Shown here one piece after another: positions 1 to 7,131 of a stretch of DNA of 7,177 nt; the first letter of the stretch is position 1; the number at the start of each line of letters is the position of its first letter. Where the stretch lies: NCBI GenBank assembly GCA_937982495.1, contig CALJLX010000167.1, positions 1 through 7,177 on the forward strand, read 5' to 3'. The stretch comes from an uncultured Desulfuromonas sp. Lineage in GTDB: Bacteria; Desulfobacterota; Desulfuromonadia; Desulfuromonadales; Trichloromonadaceae. Both the position numbers and the translations under genes were made by a program. Under the pieces are notes generated by a model. It did no database searches and was not told where the DNA came from. It saw nothing but the letters and a program-made list of their open reading frames with translations.

Positions 1-1376
1 CCGGGATTGTCGACGATCCGCCTTTTGTCCTGCGCGACGGGGGGATCATCCGCGACGGTTTCAACGCCGAACTGGATGAACTGCGCGCCGTCAGCCGCGA
101 GGGGAAGGGCTGGATCGCCCGCCTGGAAAGCCAGGAGAAAGAGCGCACCGGTATCTCCTCGCTCAAGGTGCGCTTCAACAAGGTCTTCGGTTATTATATC
201 GAAATCACCCGCAGCCACCTTGCCCGGGTGCCCGAGGACTACCAGCGGCGCCAGACCCTGGCCAACGCCGAACGCTATATCACCCCGGCCCTGAAGGAGT
301 ACGAGGAAAAGGTGCTGGGGGCCGAGGAACGCCTGACCCAGCTTGAATTCGATCTCTTCCAGGGGCTTCGTCAACAGGCGGCGGCCGAGGGGGCGCGCAT
401 CCAGGCGACTGCCGCCGCCCTCGCCGAGCTCGACGTCTTCGCGGCGCTGGCCGAACTCGCTCATGAACGGGATTACGTGCGGCCGGAGATGGATGAGAGC
501 GGCGATCTGGAGATTCGCGAGGGGCGGCATCCGGTGATCGAGGCGATGAGTCTGTCCGAGCGCTTCGTCGCCAACGACCTGCTCATGGACACCCGCGAAA
601 ACCAGATCCTCATCATCACCGGGCCGAACATGGCGGGCAAGTCGACCTTCATGCGCCAGACGGCGCTGATCGTGCTGCTGGCGCAGATGGGCAGCCTGGT
701 GCCGGCCAAGGCCGCCCGCATCGGCGTGGTCGACCGCATCTTCACCCGGGTCGGGGCGAGCGACAACCTGGCCCGGGGCCAGTCGACGTTTATGGTGGAA
801 ATGACCGAGGCGGCCAACATCCTCCGTCACGCCACCCCCCGCAGCCTCATCGTCCTCGATGAGATCGGCCGGGGCACCTCGACCTTCGACGGCCTCAGCA
901 TCGCCTGGGCGGTGGCCGAATATCTCCACGACGTTCCCGAGACGGCGGCCAAGACCCTCTTCGCCACCCACTATCACGAGCTGATCGATCTCGCCCTGAC
1001 CCGCGAGCGGGTACGGAATTACAACATCGCCGTCAAGGAATGGAACGAGCAGATTATCTTCCTGCGCAAGATCGTCAAGGGTGGGGCCAGCCATTCCTAC
1101 GGTATCCAGGTCGCCCGCCTCGCCGGACTCCCCCGGGAAGTCATCGAGCGCGCCCGCGAGGTGCTGAAAAATCTCGAATCGGGGGAATTCGAGCGGGAAG
1201 GGGAGCCGCGCCTGGCCCGGGGCAAGGGGCGGAAAAAGGCGCCGCAATCCCCCCAGCTTTCCCTCTTCGACAGTGCCGCCGACCCCCTGCGGCAACGCCT
1301 GGCGGAACTCGACGTGCAGTGCCTGACTCCCTTGCAGGCCCTGAATCTTCTCGATGAACTCAAAGCTCTGGTGTAA
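1..1376 (+). CDS. mutS: DNA mismatch repair ATPase MutS, C-terminal part (5' end cut by window)
   Basis: MutS binds mismatches as a dimer clamp on DNA and uses ATP to recruit the downstream repair machinery. The reading frame is open from base 3 (first full codon, reading GIVDDPPF...) to TAA at 1374-1376, giving about 457 residues. Typical MutS is about 850-880 residues, so the mismatch-recognition and connector domains lie outside the window. Visible parts are the end of the core/lever with the clamp region (VFGYYIEITRSH, RRQTLANAERYITPALKEYE), then the ABC-type ATPase. Walker A GPNMAGKST is at 621-647, Walker B plus signature LIVLDEIGRGTST at 846-884, and the H-loop ATHYHEL at 963-983. Near the C-terminus QLSLF (1254-1268) fits the beta-sliding-clamp binding consensus, and the end (LTPLQALNLLDELKALV) is the usual MutS C-terminal helical tail. 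The Met at 168 is internal and not a start. The gene looks intact here, with no frameshift. MutS2 is excluded by the tail and the clamp sequence. Confidence 0.97.
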   Translation, partial: GIVDDPPFVLRDGGIIRDGFNAELDELRAVSREGKGWIARLESQEKERTGISSLKVRFNKVFGYYIEITRSHLARVPEDYQRRQTLANAERYITPALKEYEEKVLGAEERLTQLEFDLFQGLRQQAAAEGARIQATAAALAELDVFAALAELAHERDYVRPEMDESGDLEIREGRHPVIEAMSLSERFVANDLLMDTRENQILIITGPNMAGKSTFMRQTALIVLLAQMGSLVPAKAARIGVVDRIFTRVGASDNLARGQSTFMVEMTEAANILRHATPRSLIVLDEIGRGTSTFDGLSIAWAVAEYLHDVPETAAKTLFATHYHELIDLALTRERVRNYNIAVKEWNEQIIFLRKIVKGGASHSYGIQVARLAGLPREVIERAREVLKNLESGEFEREGEPRLARGKGRKKAPQSPQLSLFDSAADPLRQRLAELDVQCLTPLQALNLLDELKALV

Positions 1377-1379
1377 TAC

Positions 1380-3200
1380 ATGAGATTGTTGTTTTCAGCT
1401 CTTCTGCTTTGTTTCGCGTTGCTCCCGGCGCCGGTTTTCGGGGATGCCTCCGAGGCGGCCTACGGCAAGACCAAGGAAAGTTATGCCCGGCTCGTCGATT
1501 CCCCCCAGAAGAAGCTTCACCGCGACCAGTGGGAGACGGTGATCAAGGCCTTCGCGGCGGTCGCGGATAGCCATCCGCAAGGCGCGCGTGCTGCCGACGG
1601 CCTCTTCCTGGCGGCCCGGGCCACCCGCGAACTTTACGACATCTCCCGCAATCCCGGGGATGCCGGTGCCGCCGTTCAACTGTACGAACGGCTGGCCGAA
1701 AACTATCCCGCCTCGTCCCTGGCCGATGACGCCCTTTTCGCCGCGGGCGGCATTTACGAAACGCTCCTTGAACAGAAGGATTTGGCTTACCTGCGCTATC
1801 AGGCGGTGGTCGAGCGCTATCCCGAGGGGGATATGTTTCTCCAGGCGCGCAGCCGGGCGGTGGCGTTGATCGCCTTCGCGCCGCCGCCGTCGGCGACGCC
1901 CCCCCCCGCACCGGCCCCTCCTGTGGAAGTCTCCCCGGAGAAGTCGGCGGCGCCTCCCGCGCTCGATTCCGCCGAAAACGTTCCCGCCGTTACTTCCCCT
2001 GCCGTGCAAGCGGCCGCCGGGGAGGCTCTGCTGACCGGGGTGCGCCATTGGTCCAAGCCCGGTTATACCCGCATCGTCGTCGATCTGGAGGGAACTCCGG
2101 AATTTAGCGCCAACGTCCTCCCGGGCGATGCCAAGTCCGGCCTGCCGCCGCGCATTTATCTCGACATCAAAAAAATCAGGCCGGCGGCGAATCTGGTGGA
2201 GAAAACCCAGGTCCAGGATGGCCTGCTGCGTCAGGTCCGCGCCGCCCGTTTCGATCCCACGACCATGCGCGTCGTTCTTGATCTGGTCGCCTATCATAGC
2301 TACAAGGCCTTTACCCTGCCCGATCCCTATCGCATCGTCGTCGATGTCTACGGCGACGAACAAGCGGTTCTGAGTGCCGCGCCCGGGCCGGAACTTTACG
2401 CCGCTCCGCCGGCGGAAGAAAAGCCGTCTCCTCCGCCGGCGAAGATCTTGCCGCCGGTCGCGAAGGAGCCGGTGGAGGTTCCGCGCAAGGCGTCCATCTC
2501 CGGTCCGGCGGCCGGGCTGCGGCGTATCGTCGTCGATGCCGGTCACGGCGGCAAGGATCCCGGCGCCGTCGGTCCTTCGGGACTCAAGGAAAAAAACATC
2601 ACCCTGGCCATGGCCAAGCTGCTCAAAACCGAACTGGAGCGGGAGTTGGGTTGCCAGGTCATTTTGACCCGCGACCGCGACGTCTTTATTCCCCTGGAAG
2701 AGCGCACCGCCATCGCCAACAAGGTCGGCGCCGATCTCTTCATCTCCGTCCATGCCAACGCCAGCCACAACAAGAGCGCCTATGGGGTGGAAACCTACTA
2801 TCTGAACTTTTCCAAGAACGACAAGGCCGCCGCCGTGGCGGCTCGGGAAAACGGCACCTCCCTCAAGCAGGTCGGCGATCTCGAACTGATCCTCTTCGAT
2901 CTCATGGCCAACGCCAAGATCAACGAGTCGAGCCGCCTGGCCGCGGAAATCCAGCAATCCCTGGTTCGCGACCTGAAGCGTGAATATCCGGATGTGCGTG
3001 ACCTGGGGGTGAAGCAAGGCCCCTTTTATGTGCTGGTCGGCGCCACCATGCCCTCGGTTCTGGTGGAAGCGGCCTTCATCAGCCATCAGCGGGAAGAATC
3101 CCGTCTCGCCAGCCGCGAGTTTCAACAGCAGACCAGCGCCGCCATCGTCAAGGGGGTGCGCAACTACGCCTCGGCTCTCAAACAGGTGGCCAGCAAATGA
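1380..3200 (+). CDS. Periplasmic N-acetylmuramoyl-L-alanine amidase (TPR-like, AMIN, Amidase_3)
   Basis: This is a zinc amidase that cuts the bond between MurNAc and L-Ala in peptidoglycan, the AmiA/B/C type used for daughter-cell separation. The 606-residue product starts with a Sec signal peptide (MRLLFSALLLCFALLPAPVFG, likely cleaved after G21). Residues about 25-160 are helical and TPR/YbgF-like (AVQLYERLAENYPASSLADDALFAAGGIYE). A proline-rich linker follows (about 167-190), then an AMIN domain (about 217-327) that in this family targets the septum or peptidoglycan. A second Pro/Ala/Lys linker precedes the Amidase_3 domain (about 382-600). Expected zinc ligands are H389 (DAGHGG), E404 (LKEKN) and H458 (SVHAN); E563 (LVEAAF) fits the catalytic glutamate. 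The stretch around NGTSLKQVGDLELILFDLMANAKINES resembles the autoinhibitory insert of AmiC-type enzymes, so activation by a LytM-domain protein is likely (inference). ATG 1380 is the only sensible start: the frame closes at the mutS TAA and this ATG begins the signal peptide. No clear Shine-Dalgarno is visible, so coupling to mutS is likely. E. coli AmiC is about 420 residues; the extra length is the TPR-like part and linkers. Confidence 0.93.
   Translation: MRLLFSALLLCFALLPAPVFGDASEAAYGKTKESYARLVDSPQKKLHRDQWETVIKAFAAVADSHPQGARAADGLFLAARATRELYDISRNPGDAGAAVQLYERLAENYPASSLADDALFAAGGIYETLLEQKDLAYLRYQAVVERYPEGDMFLQARSRAVALIAFAPPPSATPPPAPAPPVEVSPEKSAAPPALDSAENVPAVTSPAVQAAAGEALLTGVRHWSKPGYTRIVVDLEGTPEFSANVLPGDAKSGLPPRIYLDIKKIRPAANLVEKTQVQDGLLRQVRAARFDPTTMRVVLDLVAYHSYKAFTLPDPYRIVVDVYGDEQAVLSAAPGPELYAAPPAEEKPSPPPAKILPPVAKEPVEVPRKASISGPAAGLRRIVVDAGHGGKDPGAVGPSGLKEKNITLAMAKLLKTELERELGCQVILTRDRDVFIPLEERTAIANKVGADLFISVHANASHNKSAYGVETYYLNFSKNDKAAAVAARENGTSLKQVGDLELILFDLMANAKINESSRLAAEIQQSLVRDLKREYPDVRDLGVKQGPFYVLVGATMPSVLVEAAFISHQREESRLASREFQQQTSAAIVKGVRNYASALKQVASK
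1899..1907 (+). repeat. C9 homopolymer in the amidase linker
   Basis: Nine consecutive C residues encode Pro-Pro-Pro in the first proline-rich linker, between the TPR-like region and the AMIN domain. At length nine the downstream frame is intact. A change of one or two bases would remove the AMIN and catalytic domains. In a GC-rich genome such a run can arise simply from proline codons. Confidence 0.9.
3184..3189 (+). promoter_or_regulatory. Shine-Dalgarno of glnD inside the amidase gene
   Basis: AGGTGG lies 7 nt before the ATG at 3197, inside the last codons of the amidase gene. Together with the ATGA overlap it supports ATG 3197 as the glnD start and suggests reinitiation by ribosomes ending the amidase. 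Confidence 0.6.
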
Positions 3201-5923
3201 CCTACGACTCCGATGATCGCACGGAACCCTTCTTTTCCCGGGAACTGCTGACCAGTCCGGCCATCCCCTACGAGGAGCGCCGCCGGTTGCTCCTCGCCGC
3301 CGGTCGCGCCTATCTCGATTATCATCGTCCGCGCATTCGTGCCGAACATGAAGGCAGGGCCTCGGGCCGGCAGGTTGTCGGCAGCCTCACTTCCATGGTC
3401 GACACCCTGTTGCGAAACCTCTATCGCAGCATTCTCGCCGACGTGCCGCCGGCCGAAGTCGGCGCCTGCGCGCTCATCGCCATCGGCGGCTATGGCCGGG
3501 GGGAACTCAATCCCCATTCGGACATCGACCTGATGTTCTATTACAGCGGCAAGGGCCGCTCTTTCGCCGAACTCCTCTCCGAACGCTTCCTCTACCTGCT
3601 CTGGGATCTCGGCCTGCCCCCCGGGCACAGCGTGCGCACCGAACAGGACTGCCTGGACATGGCGGCCCAGGATGTCACGGCGCGGACCGCCCTGCTCGAT
3701 TCCCGCTTTCTGGTTGGCGACGAAGAGCTCTATGCCGACTACGACCGCAAGGTCTATCAGAAAATCCTGAGCCAGGACAGCCGCGCCTTCATCCGCGAAA
3801 AGCTTCAGGAAAACGAACAGCGCCTGCGCAAGTACGGCTCCTCCGTCTATCTCCTTGAACCCAATATCAAGGAGGGGGAAGGGGGACTGCGCGACCTGCA
3901 GACCGCCCTCTGGGTGGCGCGGGTCAAGTTCAAGGCCCGTTCCCTGCGGGATCTGATCATCAAGGGAGTGATCAGCGAGCAGGAGGGTGAGGCCTACGAG
4001 GCGGCCCTCGATTATCTCTGGCGGGTGCGCAACGAACTCCATTACCTGTCGCCGCGCAAGAACGAGCAGCTGCATTTCGACAAGCAGGAAAAGCTTGCCC
4101 GCTTTTTCGAATTCGAGGATGACCGTAACGGATTGGCGGTGGAGAAGTTCATGCAGAGCTTTTATGCCCACGCCACCGAGACCGAACATATCGCCTCGAG
4201 CCTGCTCGGCAAGGCGGTGCGCGGCAGCGAACCGAAAACCGGGATCTTCGGTTACTTCACCCGGCGCGCCGTCGAACCGGGTTTTTTCATCCTCCATGGC
4301 GAATTGCAGGTGAGCCAGGGGGATATTTTCGAAAAGGATCCGGCGCGGATGATGCGCGCCTTTTTGCTTTCCCAGCGCCACGGGGTCAAGCTCAGCGTCA
4401 ACGTTAAAGCGCTGATTCGCGAGAACCTCCAGCACATCAATGACCGGGTGCGGCGGAGCCGGGCGATCAACGAGGATTTTCTCGAAATATTGCGCCATCC
4501 CCAGGGGCTGGTGGCCACCCTCAAGGACATGCACCACCTGCAGTTTCTCAACCGCTTCATCCCCGAGTTCGGACGGATTTTCTGCAAGGTGCAGTACGAC
4601 GCCTATCACATCTACACGGTGGATGTTCACAGCCTCTTCGCCGTGGAAGAGATCGCCAAGCTTTGGCTCGGCGAATACCGGGAGTCGGCGCCCCTGCTGA
4701 CCAAGGTCGCCGGGGATATCGAAAAGCGCGGGTTGCTGCTCTTGGCGGTACTGCTGCACGACATCGGCAAGGGGGAAGGGCGGGATCACTGCAACAAGGG
4801 GGCCGACATGATCCCGACCCTCGCCCGGCGCATGGGTCTGAACAAGGAAGACAGCGCCCGCCTCGAATTTCTGGTGCGCCGCCACCTCGACATGTCCCAT
4901 ATCGCCCAGCGTCGGGATCTGCACGACGACAAGCTGATCATGCAGTTCGCCCAAACCATGGGCATGAGCGAAAACCTCAATATGCTCTACCTGCTGACCT
5001 TCGCCGACCTGCGGGCGGTCGGTCCCGACGTCTGGTCCGACTGGAAGGGATTTCTGCTCAAGGAACTCTACGAGAAGACCTATCAGGTGCTGGAACGGGG
5101 CAACTTCCAGCTCGAACAGCGCTCGGAAAAGGTCCGCAACCGCAAGCGCAAGGTGGTGGGGCTGCTTGAGGACGAATTCGGCAAGCGCGCCGTGCAGGAT
5201 GCCTTGAAGGAGATGCCGACCCGCTATGTTCTCTCCAACCGTTCGGCGGTCATCGCCGAGCATCTGCGCCTGGCTTTCAGTCGTAAAAACCGCACCCTGG
5301 CGCTGAAGGTGGAGCAGGAACCCGAGGGCAGCTATACCCAGCTCTCCATCTCGACCCTCGATATCCCCGGACTCTTCTCAAAAATCGCCGGGGTTCTTGC
5401 CGCCAACGGCATCAACATCCTCGGCGCCCAGATCAACACCCTCAATAACGGCATCGCCATCGATGTCTTGCAGGTCAGCGGCGCCGCCGGCGATCTGGTG
5501 GAGAGTTCCGACAAGTGGCGCAAGGTCGAGGAAGAGCTCGAAGCGGTTATCCAGGGACGGGTGCGGGTCGACGAACTGGTACGCAAGCGCCACCGTTCGA
5601 ACCTGCCTCCCTCCCGTCCCCGGCCCAAGTTCAACAACCGGGTGGAGACCGACAACGAAGTCTCCGACGAGTACACCGTGATCGACATCTACGCCCAGGA
5701 TCGGGTCGGGGTGCTCTATCAGATCACCAAAGCCATCAAGGAACTGGGGCTTTATATCGGCGTATCGAAAATTTCCACCAAGGTCGATCAGGTTTCCGAC
5801 ACCTTCTATGTGCAGGATATCTTCGGGCACAAGGTGACCGCTCCGGAGAAGCTGGAGGAAATTCGCGGACGGCTGCTGGCGGGACTGGAGGAGCTGGAAG
5901 CGGATGAAAAAGTGACCGCCTAG
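3197..5923 (+). CDS. glnD: Bifunctional PII uridylyltransferase / uridylyl-removing enzyme GlnD
   Basis: GlnD is the cytoplasmic glutamine sensor of nitrogen control. It uridylylates PII proteins (GlnB/GlnK) when glutamine is low and removes UMP when glutamine is high. The 908-residue product is close to the usual length (E. coli about 890) and has all four domains. The nucleotidyltransferase motif GGYGRGELNPHSDIDL starts at residue 97, with metal-binding D109 and D111. A helical region contains EGEGGLRDLQTALW. The HD hydrolase domain includes YHIYTVDVH (H471, H478), LLHDIGKG (H521, D522) and H531. ACT1 is at about 713-790 (LSISTLDIPGLFSKIAGVLAANGINILGA) and ACT2 at about 826-900 (YTVIDIYAQDRVGVLYQITKAI); these sense glutamine. 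All catalytic motifs are present, so both activities should be intact. The start codon overlaps the amidase stop (ATGA). No nitrogen-type promoter is visible just upstream, so expression probably follows the operon. Confidence 0.97.
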   Translation: MTYDSDDRTEPFFSRELLTSPAIPYEERRRLLLAAGRAYLDYHRPRIRAEHEGRASGRQVVGSLTSMVDTLLRNLYRSILADVPPAEVGACALIAIGGYGRGELNPHSDIDLMFYYSGKGRSFAELLSERFLYLLWDLGLPPGHSVRTEQDCLDMAAQDVTARTALLDSRFLVGDEELYADYDRKVYQKILSQDSRAFIREKLQENEQRLRKYGSSVYLLEPNIKEGEGGLRDLQTALWVARVKFKARSLRDLIIKGVISEQEGEAYEAALDYLWRVRNELHYLSPRKNEQLHFDKQEKLARFFEFEDDRNGLAVEKFMQSFYAHATETEHIASSLLGKAVRGSEPKTGIFGYFTRRAVEPGFFILHGELQVSQGDIFEKDPARMMRAFLLSQRHGVKLSVNVKALIRENLQHINDRVRRSRAINEDFLEILRHPQGLVATLKDMHHLQFLNRFIPEFGRIFCKVQYDAYHIYTVDVHSLFAVEEIAKLWLGEYRESAPLLTKVAGDIEKRGLLLLAVLLHDIGKGEGRDHCNKGADMIPTLARRMGLNKEDSARLEFLVRRHLDMSHIAQRRDLHDDKLIMQFAQTMGMSENLNMLYLLTFADLRAVGPDVWSDWKGFLLKELYEKTYQVLERGNFQLEQRSEKVRNRKRKVVGLLEDEFGKRAVQDALKEMPTRYVLSNRSAVIAEHLRLAFSRKNRTLALKVEQEPEGSYTQLSISTLDIPGLFSKIAGVLAANGINILGAQINTLNNGIAIDVLQVSGAAGDLVESSDKWRKVEEELEAVIQGRVRVDELVRKRHRSNLPPSRPRPKFNNRVETDNEVSDEYTVIDIYAQDRVGVLYQITKAIKELGLYIGVSKISTKVDQVSDTFYVQDIFGHKVTAPEKLEEIRGRLLAGLEELEADEKVTA

Positions 5924-5926
5924 AAC

Positions 5927-6814
5927 ATGGACGCCCGTCTCGATCAATTCCTCAACCTGCTGCTGGTGGAAAAGGGTCTTTCCGCTCACACCCTCGACGC
6001 CTACGGGCGGGATCTCGCCCGTTACCTGGAGTTTCTTGCCGGACTCGGCATCCGCGCGCCCGAGGCGGTGACGCCGACGGCGATCCTGGGCTATCTCGGA
6101 CATTTGCGGGAAAGCGGGTTGGCGCCGCGCAGCCGGGCGCGCAAACTCACCGCCGTGCGCATGTTCCACAAGTTCCTCTTCGCCGAGGGGGTGACGGCGA
6201 CCAATCCCGCCGCGCTGATCGAAGCTCCGAAATCCCCGCGCCTCCTCCCCCATGCCCTTTCCCCCGCCGAGGTCGAGCGCCTGCTCGCGGCCCCGGCCGG
6301 GATCGAGCCCCGCGATCGCCGCGACCGGGCGATGCTGGAAACGCTCTACGCTACCGGCCTGCGGGTTTCTGAGCTGGTGGGCCTGCGTCTTAGCGATCTG
6401 CAACTGGATGTGGGTTATGTGCGGGTCTTCGGCAAGGGGAGCAAACAGCGCATCGTTCCCCTCGGCGAAATAGCGAGCGATGAACTGCGCCTCTATCTGG
6501 CCGACGGCCGTCCGCTGCTGGCGGGGAGCGGCAACGACCCCCGGATTTTTCTCAACCGCGCCGGCAAGGGGTTGACACGGCAGGGCTTCTGGAAGATTAT
6601 TAAGCGCCGCGCCGCCGAGGCCCGGATTATCAAGGATATTTCCCCCCATACCCTGCGCCATTCCTTCGCCACCCATCTACTGGAAAACGGGGCGGATCTG
6701 CGCTCGGTGCAGACCCTGCTCGGTCATGTGGACATTTCCACTACCCAGATCTACACCCAGGTGACCCGGGAACGCTTGCGCCGGATTCACGAGCGACATC
6801 ATCCCCGGGGCTGA
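5927..6814 (+). CDS. xerD: Site-specific tyrosine recombinase XerD
   Basis: XerD acts, usually with XerC, at the dif site near the terminus to resolve chromosome dimers, activated at the septum by FtsK. The 295-residue protein (E. coli XerD 298) has the N-terminal SAM-like core-binding domain (about 1-85: DQFLNLLLVEKGLSAHTLDAYGRDL) and the catalytic domain. All active-site residues are visible: R146 (ATGLRVSEL), K170 (GKGSKQR), H241 and R244 (HTLRHSFATH), H267 (LLGHVDIS) and nucleophile Y276 (TTQIYTQ). The C-terminal end ERLRRIHERHHPRG matches the XerD tail better than XerC, which decides the name; XerC remains a less likely alternative. The ATG lies one codon after the glnD TAG in the same frame, and there is no strong Shine-Dalgarno near it, so translation is probably coupled to glnD. 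No phage, integron or IS signature surrounds it, so it is read as the housekeeping recombinase rather than an integrase. Confidence 0.94.
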   Translation: MDARLDQFLNLLLVEKGLSAHTLDAYGRDLARYLEFLAGLGIRAPEAVTPTAILGYLGHLRESGLAPRSRARKLTAVRMFHKFLFAEGVTATNPAALIEAPKSPRLLPHALSPAEVERLLAAPAGIEPRDRRDRAMLETLYATGLRVSELVGLRLSDLQLDVGYVRVFGKGSKQRIVPLGEIASDELRLYLADGRPLLAGSGNDPRIFLNRAGKGLTRQGFWKIIKRRAAEARIIKDISPHTLRHSFATHLLENGADLRSVQTLLGHVDISTTQIYTQVTRERLRRIHERHHPRG

Positions 6815-6817
6815 TCC

Positions 6818-6859
6818 ATGGCCAGGCCGGAAAACCATCTCATCACGAGGAGATCATGA
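6818..6859 (+). other. Possible 13-codon bridging ORF between xerD and apgM
   Basis: ATG at 6818 lies one codon after the xerD TGA and in the same frame. It encodes MARPENHLITRRS and ends at TGA 6857-6859, which overlaps the apgM ATG as ATGA. A GGGG at 6807-6810 is at most a weak ribosome binding site. The peptide resembles nothing I know. It may carry ribosomes from xerD to apgM, or be chance; the sequence alone cannot decide. Confidence 0.2.
6847..6852 (+). promoter_or_regulatory. Shine-Dalgarno of the apgM-like gene
   Basis: GAGGAG ends 3 nt before ATG 6856, so the GAGG core has about 5 nt spacing. It is the clearest ribosome binding site in the window, and it serves the only gene separated from its neighbour by more than a codon. 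The remainder of the 41-base gap shows no hairpin followed by a T run, so no terminator is called. Confidence 0.65.
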
Positions 6860-7131
6860 AATATATCGTTTTATTAGGGGACGGCATGGCCGATGAACCC
6901 CTGGAGGAGCTCTCCGGACGGACGCCCCTGGAACATGCCCAGACCCCGAATATGGACGCTTTGGCCCAAAAGGGGGAGATCGGCCTGATGGAAACCGTTC
7001 CTCAGGGCTTTCATCCCGGCAGCGACGTCGCCAACCTCTCTGTCTTCGGCTACGATCCCGCGACCTGCTACAGCGGTCGTTCGCCTCTCGAAGCGGCAAG
7101 CATGGGAGTGGAACTTGGCCCTGAAGATGTC
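6856..7131 (+). CDS. apgM: Archaeal-type cofactor-independent phosphoglycerate mutase family protein, N-terminal fragment
   Basis: These 92 residues belong to the aPGAM branch of the alkaline phosphatase superfamily, which interconverts 2- and 3-phosphoglycerate without 2,3-bisphosphoglycerate. The N-terminus MKYIVLLGDGMADEP carries the metal-binding D9. TPLEHAQTPNMDALAQKGEIGL is the typical family block, and PGSDVANLSVFGYDP contains S56, expected to be the catalytic serine, followed by YSGRSPLEAAS. Full-length members have about 400 residues, so roughly a quarter is present. A subgroup of this family in bacteria is annotated as a proposed homoserine kinase; the fragment cannot separate the two, so the product name stays at family level. 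Genomic sequence ends at 7131. The frame runs on without a stop into sequencing adapter, and residues after V92 (RSEEHTSELQSR...) are artefact and must not be annotated. Confidence 0.88.

Noticed and set aside
168..170. ATG at 168 as a start for a short MutS-like protein
   Set aside because: The frame is open upstream to base 3 and that part still matches MutS (DDPPFVLRDGGIIRDGFN), so the gene is cut by the window and does not begin here.
1395..3125. 576-codon open frame on the - strand opposite the amidase gene
   Set aside because: Its translation is low-complexity, rich in G, R and D, with no recognisable domain, and it is the mirror of a well-supported conserved gene. Long antisense frames are expected in GC-rich coding DNA.
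3164..5263. 699-codon open frame on the - strand opposite glnD
   Set aside because: It lies almost entirely antisense to glnD, whose sense frame shows all catalytic motifs. No independent start signal or domain is seen, so it is a codon-bias shadow.
5378..6676. 432-codon open frame on the - strand across the end of glnD and xerD
   Set aside because: It spans two real genes and their junction on the opposite strand and has no recognisable motif.
5927..6814. xerD as the integrase of a mobile element or integron
   Set aside because: The protein fits housekeeping XerD in length and C-terminal tail, sits inside a coupled housekeeping cluster, and has no attachment repeats, cargo genes or composition shift around it.
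6815..6855. Terminator or dif-like site after xerD
   Set aside because: The short CCCCGGGG palindrome at 6803-6810 lies inside the end of xerD and is not followed by a T run. No AT-rich dif-like inverted repeat is present.
1..7131. A previously undescribed defence, mobile or RNA-based system
   Set aside because: Nearly every base is occupied by known conserved genes. I saw no CRISPR repeats, structured noncoding stretch or unknown gene that could support such a claim.
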